A stretch of DNA of 64,000 nucleotides from Lentisphaeria bacterium (lineage in GTDB: Bacteria > Verrucomicrobiota > Lentisphaeria > Victivallales > Victivallaceae). Positions within the stretch are counted from its first letter, which is position 1; each line of letters begins with the position of its first letter. Below are positions 50,901-62,900 of the stretch, in pieces. The stretch is from contig CAAGED010000012.1 of the NCBI GenBank assembly GCA_900768505.1, positions 1 to 64,000 on the forward strand. Direction: 5' to 3'. A model generated the notes under the pieces. The model did not search any database and was not told where the DNA came from. It saw only the letters and a list, made by a program, of their open reading frames with translations. The translations under genes were made by a program, and so were the position numbers.

Positions 50901-53900
50901 ACTGGTCTGCTCAGTGCCGCTGTTGCTGACATTCACATTTTCAAACACAAAATCAGCCACATCGCCACGCACAAAGACCGCACCGCCCTGACCGCCGCGG
51001 GCAAACGCCGTATCAATATCCACATTTTGCAATTTAAATTCATTGGCATTGTTGACATAAATTGCTCCGCCATTGCCTTCGGAGGAGACATTGTCAAATT
51101 TTGCATTGGTCAAAATCAATTTATTGCCGACATAAAGTGCACCGCCGTTACGTCCGGCGCTGGTATTGGTAATTAAAAGGTTGTCGACCACAAATTTACT
51201 GCTCTGTCCAGCCAAATAAATCGCACCGCCGGCGCCAAAAGCCTTGGAATTAATTATTTCCAAATTATTGATCGTCAAATCACCCTTAATGTAGATTGCA
51301 CCGCCGGCACCTTCGAAATTAGCACTTCCATCAGTCATGGTGTTCTGAAGGCGAATCATTCCATCCGCCTTGCCGTCGCCATTACTGTCAAGAACCAGCA
51401 AATTCACCTTCAAATCACGGTTGCTGGCCACCTCGAACTCATTGGAATCCATAATAAAGGCACGACTTAATCCCTTGGCGTCAATATTGAGCACCAAGCC
51501 ATCCTCGGCAGTAAGATTGAAATTAAGACTGTTGAAAATACGCAATGCACCGTCAACCAGTTCAAAATTCACATTTCCATCCGCATCGGCATGCTCCCGG
51601 CTTATGGTCATATCCACCGTTGCACCCTCATCCGCTAAATACAACGCATTGCGTAAATTGGCATTCCAACCACTCTGCCGGTTGGCAAAATCAAATCCGA
51701 TATCCCGGGAAGCCACACTGCCACTGCCGCTGAGAGCCACATCTGCCTGCTCGCCAGTAGTGGCAATATAAGTCAACATCTCATACGCACCGATCGTATT
51801 ACGCAGCTGATTTACACCATCCACATAAATGCCACGCTGATCAAAGGTTGGTTTACCGGTGTAATCTCCGTTACCGATCGCCACACTGCCGCTGCCCAGA
51901 CGATATGACTGCGTTTTACCGCCATTGTACTTAAGGTAGGTTGACATCAAAAGGTTTTCAACAATACCGGTACCTTGCGCACCAAAAATCATATTCTGAT
52001 AACGCGTATCAATCGCATCACTGCGATAATTACCAAAAATGTTGTTCTTGCCAATCAAGTTATTCGACTGACGCAAAACCGCATCTTCAACGTAAATGTC
52101 ACGCCGGACGTTGGCCGGATCATTTTCCACATAATTTTCTGCAAAAATCGAATTACTTATGGAGAGGCTGCCGCTGACAAACCATGCAGCATAACTGAAT
52201 TCGTTCGGATATTCCAAATTTCTTCCGACTTCGTTGTAGGCTACCGTCACGCCATCCAAAATAGTATTGGATAATACACCTTCCGATACAATGGCCGAAC
52301 CATTGTACAATGAATATTGATAGCCTGCGTGGTTTTCTTGAAAATGGATCTGCCGGTTGTTGGTAATTGTCGAGGCAACCATTGTCAATGAACCTCTATT
52401 GTAAATACCACCGCCTAATCCACTTATAATTGAGGATACTTTTGAAGCATCGACCAGATTTCCGTCAATAGTTGAACGGTAAATCTCCATTTTGCCGTCG
52501 GCACTGTTATAAATACCGCCGCCAAGTCCTCGTGCCCGGTCATAGTTCGCCTCAAGAACAACCTGATTATTTTTGACCGTGCTGTCGTACATGTAGAGAG
52601 TACCGCCGCCATTATAAATACCGCCACCCCAAGCGCTTCCAGTAGTTCTATCATCACTTGCCACAGAATCTTTGATCAAATTATTATTCAAGGAAACTGT
52701 CACCGCAGCAGGACAATCAATATTTAAATTATTGTCCAGATCGCGCACATTGCCACTTGAAATGTATAAGCCGCCGCCGTTATTGGAAGTCGAACTGGTT
52801 GCCCTGCCATTAGTAATTGTGATATTGTTAATTGAAGCAACAACATCGGCATTCACTCGATCAATACCGGATACAATCAACAGGCCGCTTTGGGCGCCAT
52901 TGCCATCCAAAACAATCCGATTGGCGGAATCCTGCGCCAAATAGGTATTGTCAAACTCAAAAAAGTGATTTTTGTCATCATAACGCTCGGCTTCTGTCAA
53001 ATTGCCGACGTTTCCACCACCGATTACAATATCTTTCCGGATAAAATAGCTGTTTTTATCCAAATCATTAGTGATCGTGGTTTTTCCGGAATCAATCATA
53101 GTATCGGAGAATTTGACATAACGGTCAACATCAAAATTGCTTTCAAGACGTTTTCCGGTTTCCAGCAAAATACCATAATCAATACCCGACATGGTGTAAT
53201 TATCCAGCCAGTAAATCGCCTCCTGCAAACTTACCCCGTCAGTAAACATTCGATCTGCAAAAGTCAGTGCACTGTCGTCGCTTGTAACGTTCTGTAAAAT
53301 CTTATCGCTGAACCCATTGTGATTACTGGTCACCGTCAGGTAATAATTCGGCTCAACCGCACCTATGGAAACTCGTCCACTGAACTCGCCGGACAATTCC
53401 TTTACATTCTCCACCCGCTCGTCAATACAACCGTTGCTCTTGAAAATATATACTTCACCATCCGCTTTGGTGAACTTGTCGCCATCCTGCAACTTGGTAC
53501 GAATTCCATCGCTGTCCACCGAATACCAGAGGCGCTCGCTGAAATTATATTCCAAACTCATTCCAGGAGAGACCACAATCCGGCCATTTTCATCCGGCTG
53601 AACATTGTCGCCTTGCGCATTCTGAATTACATCCCGGGTCACAATTTCATACCGCATTGAGCCGTCAGTCATCACCAGACCACGTAATACCTGGGCCCGA
53701 CCATTATATGCCGAAATATCGCCGCCATCCAAAATCAATACATTATTATTACCGTCGACCCACTTGGTGCCGTCGAAAGTAAATGTTTGAGTGACGCCGC
53801 TGGCGGAGTTAGTAAATTTAATTTCACTGCCGTCTGCTGATACCTGGTCAAAATTGTAATAATTGCCATCAACATCACGGACGCTCTGATTCAATTCGTA

Positions 53901-56900
53901 GTGATATTCAATGCCGTTCAAATCGGTAACCGACACCTGCCCGTTAATCCAGGTTGTCGAGAAGTTGCCTTCCGCATCCATGGTAGTGTGCTGCCACTTG
54001 CCATGCACCTGATTCCACTGATAAAAATCGGTGACATTGCCGAACTCATCCACAGCAACATCAATCTTGTTACCCTGGAACACTTTGCCGTCTTCGGTAA
54101 AGAAAAGATCCTGATTTATAATATTACGGGTGATTGTCCCATCTTCACGGGCAATGACCTCCATCCAGCATTTGGCTACATAGTCGATATTAACAACTCT
54201 GCCATCCTGGGTTTGAACCTCATAGCTCATGCCATCTTTCAAAACCTCGCCCTGACTCATCTCGTTGCCGTCAGCATCAATTTTGAAATACTCCCAGTTG
54301 CGTGTCTTGTCGTTGTACTGATACTTGCCAACCCGATCATTATTACCGGTAAGCTCGTTCATTTCATAACGATAGAAAATATCATTTGCATTGCTGGCCA
54401 CGCCATCGACATAGATTATACTCTGCTGCTCGGTGTACTTGTAAACAACAATGTATTTACCCTCAGCGGTAACTTCGGCACCCTTGACATTGACGTCACG
54501 GGAAACCTCCACCAACTCACCCTTGGTAATATTGCCGGACATGTCGCGGTCTTTAATGTCCGCGCTGTAAGTGTAAGTAACCAAATCCACCATTCCGGTA
54601 ATTTCATTCCGCTCATATCGCTGGAAATACATCTCAATACCGGTACGGATGTTACCATTCTGATCATAGAAGGTGGAATCATCCATCTCTCCGGGACGAA
54701 CTTCCACTCCATTCAATTTGTAATGGTAGGCAATACTGTCCTTGGAGGTCAAAGCCAAACTCTGTGTATTTTGCGCTCCATGATAAAGCGAACGGGAATC
54801 AAGATAAAGATTGGTGCGGATGAAGCCACGCGCGGTTTCGTCATAACCGACCAAGTTGCCATTACTGGTCAACACCTTTCCCTTATTGGTAAACTCATTG
54901 CCGTTATAATATGACTGAATCTCAATATAGTTTCCGGCAACGTCACTTCCCCAAATCAAGTTATTCAACTGCTTCTGGGTGCCTTGGAAACCATTTATTG
55001 CCTGACTGCTGCTACTGAGCAGATTTTCAAACACATTGTGATGACTGCTTCGAACCGTAACCCCGTTGACTCCGTTATTCAGCACGATCATATTATATGC
55101 CACAATACTGTTGCTGATATTGAGCGTGCCGTTGTCAAGCTGCAAACCGACACCGCCATAAATTGTTTCAGGGTTATTCGTTCTGGTGTAGGCATAGGCA
55201 ATCGTGGAAAAATTAATAGTCAAACCATTAACCGTATCCGTGAGATTTTTTACCATCAAATTGACGTAGTTGTGACTGAATGTGGAGTTAACCACATACA
55301 TGCTGGCCGCATTTTTTACATAAGCACCATAGCTCAAAAATGCAGTGCTGCTCAATGCTGAATGCTCATTGTCAAAACTGCTGCTGTCCAATCTGATTTC
55401 CGCCTTAAGCGCATCCACATAGAGCGACGCACCGGAGTTATAGAGAAAATCAGTATTGAAAATTTCAATCTTTGTGGTGGTGCGCCGAGCCGATTTATCG
55501 GCCAAAACAGTGATGCCGCCATGTATATATTCATCAAGTCTCACATCGCCGCCCAGCCGATTGTCAGACACACGCATATTCGTCATGCTAATCGTTCCGA
55601 CATTCAAAAAATATGCCGCTCCGCCAGTGGCTAAACCATCGTTTGACGCCTTAATATCAATGCCTAAACTTTGACCGGCGCGGTTGTCGCCAAACCCTAA
55701 CTTTTTACCGGTAAAATTATCAACCTCTTTTATGTACAACCCGCCGCCATCGCCAAAGGCGGAATTGCCATTCATACTTGCAATCGTCCCTGAACTACCG
55801 AAATTAACAGAAGAAAAAACAACATTGCGGAAATTAAAGATATATGCACCGCCACCCGAACCCAAAGTGGCGTTTTTAATGAAATCAACAAGATTCAATG
55901 TAAGATCGGCCATGTTGACATCGTCTACCGTATTGCCATAAATATATAATCCACCGCCGTTTCCAAAGGACTGATTTTCTAAGAATGTGCTCATGATATT
56001 AGCTGAAGTTACAACATTGCCGATATAGGCTCCGCCGCCCATTCCCAAAACAGAACGATTGTCATCGAAATTACCTTTAAGGTCAATAACGGCTGTATTA
56101 AGCATATAAATGCCGCCGCCGTCATGGATGGCAATATTGTCAGCCACATGCAAATTACCAGCAAACTTTGCTCCGCCTATCATATTCAGCGCCGCGCCGC
56201 TTCCCAATACATAATTGTCGGTAAATGAAGCTGCTATATCAATATTAGTTGTGTCATCACCGAGAATATAGAGGCCGGCCGCATCATTAGTGGCATAATT
56301 TTTTTCAAAAACCAAACCACCACCAGTTAAATTCAAATTCTGCACATACATGCCGCCGCCATCGTGAGCATAGTTGGCAAAGAATGTAACATCTTTCGCC
56401 GAAACACTGGTTCCGCTGGCATAAATACCGCCGCCGACATTGGCGCGGTTGTTGACAAATGATGATCCGTTCACCGATAAATTCATGGTGCTGTAAACCG
56501 CACCTCCGGCATTTTGCGCAAATGAATTTTGACCGGTAATATTCGTTAATGTCAAATTGCCGGAACTGGCGATTAAACCGCCGCCGTCACTGCCCAATAC
56601 CGAGGTTTTCATAGCCACACCATTCATCAATATCAGGTTGGTCAATGAAACCACCGCCGATTCCGACGTAATATTAAATACACGCCCCAATCTGTTGGCA
56701 TCGAAATAGGTAAGCACATTACCGGAAGTATCCACACCGCCGGTAATATTGATTTTGCCGTCCAGACGAATGTTTCGATCGGTAATTCTGGTATTGGCCA
56801 AGGTGATCTCAAATACACCATCAGTAGCCGCTTCAGGGCGCGCCAGCAACGCTGCAATGCTGGAATACCCCTTGCCGTTGGCATATGCATAATTTCCACC

Positions 56901-59900
56901 GGCCTCAAATGCGCCAATATCACGATAACCGTTGGCTACACCATAACCACGCTGGTCAGTGCCGGTAGTCTGGTCATATACACCATCAAACGCCGCACTG
57001 TCAAACCATGCCGCACCGCGAATTGACAAAGTCTTGGTCCAACCGCCGAAATCCGCCAATACACCATTAAAAAACACCAATGGTTTAGCAGTGGCAAAGG
57101 ATTCTCCAAGTGTCGGCATAGTAAAATAATTATACTTGGTGACCCGGGTAGTCTCTGAGATGGATCCGTTAAAGGAATTCGTTGTCTCATATACATTGTA
57201 ATCATCCAGATTGAGCTTGGTATTACCAATAACCTGATCATTCCAATTTACAGAACCAGAAGAGTAGTTTTTCCCGACTATCGACGATTTATAAATGCGT
57301 TCACCATCGGAGTCATACTTTCTCTCAACTCCTAACCCGGCTCCGCCCTCAATGACACCGCCGAAAACCTTTACAACTAAATTATCCTTCAGGGTATAAA
57401 ATTCCTGATAATGTCCCAGTGCTACGTTATAGGCAATTGTCGAACCAGTCACATTATAACTCAACGCCAATGCCCCGCCGGCTCCGGCAATGTTGTAGGC
57501 CAAAGTGGAATTGCTGATTTCAGCCCCGCCGGACGACGCAATGGCACCGCCCATCCCCTTGGCATAATTCCCATAAAAAGACGAATTATTTACAACAATA
57601 CTGTATGATCCTAAATCCTTTTCCGGAATCGTCTCGATTCCCATACCGCTGCCATAATCATATCTGGCAAATACATAATCACTTACAGCGCCACCGTCGT
57701 CATTTACTTCCATAACTCCGCCCACATGACTCATGGTCGTATCGAAGAAAGCTACCTTAAAATTATACAGTGTCTCACCTTTTTCAGTTGTACTGACGAC
57801 GGAACGAACATCTGCGCCATAGTGTACATTGCCGCCATCTTCGTCAGTTAGTTGATTATAGCCGATTTCAAGGTGATAATCTGCTCCGACAATCTTCTCG
57901 GAAATAGAATAAACATTAAGCTTGGCAGTGCCGCCTAATGCCATACTGTTAGTAACAGTAACTTCATTCAACGAAAGTTGAGCGTTTGCAACTCCATCTG
58001 AGTAAGCATACTTCACATTCTCAAAATAGCCATGCTGGAGTGAGGATGACAGTATATATTGGTAAATGGTAGAACGATCTGCCGAAATTGCGCTGCCCAG
58101 GGAATCTCTCAGCGTCATCCGGTCAAATGAAATATTTCCGCCTTTTATCGACAAACTACCTATGTAGTTAAGCGCTGGAATACCATCTTCACTCAATGCG
58201 GCAGAATCATTATCAACCGTCAACGTTCCTTCATATTTCACTGAACCGCTGTAGGTAAAAATTGCATGATCCAAACCACCGGAAATGACGGTGCCGCCAT
58301 CTCTCGCCCCAAAGAACGAAATCGTAATATCCTGATGTTCCCAATCACTGTTATTATTTATGCCTTTTAAATATGAAGTTTGTATATCATAGGTGCGCTC
58401 AGTAAGAATTCTGGTGCTGTTCAGATATATATTAACCGACTTAATCCCGTCTCTGACATATTCTTTTCCGTCGGTATAGGCAAAACCATTGGTATTTTCC
58501 GGTTTCACTCCGGTTTCCGGATTCCATTCCGGCTCCAGGATTTCAAAGCTGGAGAAATAGTTTTTGCCGGTTCCGCCGTTTACGGTGTAATACCCGATAT
58601 AACCGCCGCGCTCAACTGCGCCGATATCTCTTGCAGTTCCGGCGCCGATTCGATCATAACTGGCAAGATTTTCATTATTCACGGCAACAAATTGATAACC
58701 GCGTTGATCGAATCCATCGTTACCGGTAACAATACCCCCATCCACCGCCAGACTGTTCGCCGACAACATCAATGTGTATTGATAACCGCCATTATCTTTG
58801 AGCCGTGAATCCTCAAAATTGCCGTTGAATATGTATTTATCCGTTTCCTCGTCATACAGATAAGTGGTCTCAAATATTGAATTGAAGGTGATAAAATCGC
58901 CACTGATATTATATTTTGCAGATTGAGGTGCCTGACCGGAAACATCGTCATGATCAATCAAATTTCCGTTTTTAAGCAAATAATTTTCTGTAATCAACGT
59001 ATTGAGCAGATAGGCCGTAACATTATTGTTGTAAACTGCACCTTTTCCCACGGTCGACACGTTATACGCAATTGTGGAAGAAGAAATGCTGAAAGTTGCC
59101 TCACCAATTCCACTATAAATGTAAACTGCACTGCCATATTCTGCTTTATTGGATGCAATAGTAGTATTACGTATATCCAATATACCGGAATCAGAGGAGA
59201 CATACACCGCACCGCCCTGAGACGCAGTATTGTAACCCATTGTCACACGGTCAAGCACCATTGTACCGTTGCCGGTGAAATATACCGCACCGCCGTTTTG
59301 GGCGTAATTGTTATATAAAGAGGAATTTCCTATATACAAATTACCATTGTTTGATACACTAATAGCTCCGCCGTCAACATTCTCGTTATGCAAAAACAAG
59401 CTCTCTTCAACTACTACATAACCGCCGATATTATCAATCGCCCGCTTGTTGTTGATGAAAGTAACATTATCCAGCAACAAATTGTTATTATTATTTACAA
59501 TCACGCTTTCGTTACTGTTATTGGCAAACGTTACATTGCTTATTCTGACGAAAATGGAATTGGTTACATTATCCTTCAAATGAATGTAATTCAACTTCAT
59601 GTCCAAATATGAACCATCGCCCTGACCGGCAATAATGATATCTTTACCGGCACCAATAATAATATTGCCGCCAATATTGCCATCATTCAAACGGGTCTCC
59701 GCCAATTCAATAGTCTGGCCGCTTACCGCCGCGTTCACCGCCGCTGTAACTGTTGTATACCCAACACCGGTATCTGCATTGAAAGCAACGATTCCATTAT
59801 ACTCATACGCACCGAAATCCCGGTATCCACTGGCCATAAAACCGCGGGCATCCTGCCGCTTCAAACCGGTATCATTAAAATCCAGCCGATAGCTGATGTT

Positions 59901-62900
59901 ATTTTGAACATTGTTAAAATATTTTTTATCAGAAGCCAATGCAAGAGAATCCCCGGAAATCGCCAAGGTCTCCACATAGCCGCCATTGTCAGAAAGAGTG
60001 TAATTTTCGCCAAATATACTCCCGTAACTAAACTCATAAATCGTGGAATTCCCCTGGAAGGCCCCCAACTTGTGGCCATCGTGGCTATACAGATACAAAT
60101 TCTGGTTTTTTATGCTGTTCGTATCTGTAAAATCAATACTGCTATCTGCTTCATATTTTTGTACAATACTGTTGATGCAGATAAACTGGTCAGATCCTTC
60201 AACCGCATCAAGTGAATTATAAGAGAGATTCTTGTTGTTGACAATGGTCACATTTTCCGCGTAAATCGACCCCGGATTGCTGAAATTATTTATCGCCACA
60301 CCGTAATTGTTGGCAATAGTTGTATTCAGCATGGTAAGTTTGCCGGAATTGGTTACTGCTCCGGAATGTGTACCGCTGATACTTATATTCTCCAGCACTG
60401 CGCTACCGGCGGCTATCGCCGTGTCACCGGCCTCCACATCACCGTTTCCGATGTAAAAAATACCGTTGTTGGAGTTAAAAATCGCAGTATCGCTTTTACC
60501 ATCCGCCAAGCCGACGCTGCCTCCCTTGAACTTCACGTTCTTAAGATAAAGCGCACCAATCAACTTTCCATATTCATTGTCAACGGCAGTGTTGACCAAA
60601 GCAGCACTGTTTTTTCCGGCTATGTTATTGATAAAAGAGAGCCTTTCACCAACAAACGTGCCGACGTTGTAAACCGCCGCCCCCATGCCGTTAATTGAAA
60701 AATTGCTAAAATTGCTGTCGGTAAGCTTCACATAACCGCCGTTATTGTAAATGGCACCACCCATCTGCTGACCGGAACCAACATATCCATAATTTATTTC
60801 ACCACCGTCAAAATCAATTTTAGATGCTACTAAAGCAGCGTTGCTGTTTATATTAATCATCGTTCCCTGGTACAGCTCAGTAACAACGCCTCTATCCCAT
60901 TTAAAATTGATATTGTCATAAATCATATCCATATCAAATGAGATAATGCTGTTGACCATCAATGATGACCGCAATGAAATTGTTTGGCCGTTCATCTCTT
61001 CGCCAAAAACAATTTTTCCTCCATTGTTTCTGGTGTTGGTTATATACTCCAATGCCGCCCGCAGAGAACCACGACCGGAATCATTATTATTTACCACAAT
61101 GTAGTCGTCCGCTGAATAATCAACCACATTAAAGGTATAACTTTTTGAATCAAACTTGCCATCGCTGCCGGAATTAATTATTCCATCAATATAAGTTGTA
61201 CTTCGATCCGTTACTTCATACAGCACATGATTATCCAAACGAGTGTACAAATTATAGTTGCTTAGCGCAATATCACCAACCTTCAAACTGAAGGTAAAGG
61301 CCAACCCGATCGTCCCGGTCGACATCACTTTGTCCGGATCAGCCGGATCAATTATCTCGGTAGGCTCCTGTGATACATTAATGACAAGGCTCTTTCGTAC
61401 CCCTGTCAATTCGCCATTAAGACTGTTATCGCCTACATACAAAGCGTAAATATTTCTGTCAGTTGCGGTGCGGTCATAATTTCCCAAATATACCAGACTA
61501 TCAGTCCTGTAATTCAATTCCACACTGTTGTTGATCGCACTGATATATCCCCGGCTATTGTTGTTGCCAATGTACTGCATTACCGAATTCAAAACCAGTT
61601 TATTGCCGGAATGAAAATTATTATCCATCACAAATGCAACTTCGGAGGAAAAACGGGCATCAATAGTAAAATCACCTTTTACGGTATAAACAGTTCCGTT
61701 TGTATCAGTTATCACTGTGCGGCGCAACACAAGATTATTGTAAACATTTTCATAACTACTAATGCCTATTTCTCCATATACTTTCAGTAAATTAGTATTG
61801 GTATAAGCAGAATTTTTCACCAGATTTTCAGAATAAATTATTGTTGAGTGGTTGTCACCAAATTCATAGGAAACGCCGTTAAGTTCAATACTCCCAGAGG
61901 ATGATGTCAAAATATACCCGGCGACCGGGGTGTTTGGATTGGCAAAACTCACCGCTGTAACATCGACATTATATACCAAAGATGAGTTTTCCAACAATGA
62001 CAATTTACTGCCCCGGGTGATATTAACCTGAACCCCGCTGTATTCTTCATTAGTACCATACTTGCCGATTAAATTATCTCCCCAGGTCAACGCGGCATTT
62101 CCGGCCATATACAAAGATGAATAATTGTCCAAACTCATAACGTTGCCGTTATTAAAGGTATCAGACTTAAGATAATTCAGGGTAATATCCTGATAACTTA
62201 CCATGTTTGAAATATTTAGGGAAAGTAAACCGAATTCGTTGGCGGTGGAATTTTCTCCATTCAAAATCAACGTGGCATACCTGCCTGAAAGTGTTCCTAA
62301 AACAACATTATCGTCAACAACAGCCCCTCCGAAAGATGAAAAACCGGTAACAGTCAACACTGTATTATATAGGTTAAAACCTCCACCGATCTGATGTCTG
62401 GCCGCATAAGCAGCAAGGTTGGAACCATTTAGATTGATTGTCGAATTATAGGCATTAAATGAGCCAACATGCTCATTGCCCTCACGCAAAATCTGCATGT
62501 AGGCGCTGTTTGTCATCGTGAACGTTGTCCCGTAATTGATAGATAACGACGCATCAATACCAATCACCAGGGAAGCTGGATTAGCAGTAGCTGAATCAGC
62601 GGACTGCCGTTTTGCATCGAAAGAAATATTACCTAAATGTTCCGACAAACCAACCGCCAGATTCCCCTCAATCGACAAAGCTCCGGTACCGCTGAAATCC
62701 GCCTTGACGAACGTGCCGGTTCCGTCGCCCGTGACCACAAAGGTTCCACTTACGACAGTGATATTAGCCATAACAAAGTCGGCGCCATCCGCAACGTCCA
62801 TTGTGTAATTACCGCCGCCCATGAAGGTGATGTGTACTGCAGTATTGGCAAAATCTGACAGCGTAAATTTTCTTCCTTTGTCTTCTGGATCATTTACTTT

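Noticed and set aside
33310..61120. CRISPR array or DNA-level tandem repeats in the giant gene
   Set aside because: The repetition is at protein level (GGAIY, DQRG). Codons differ between copies, and no identical direct repeats with regular spacers were seen.
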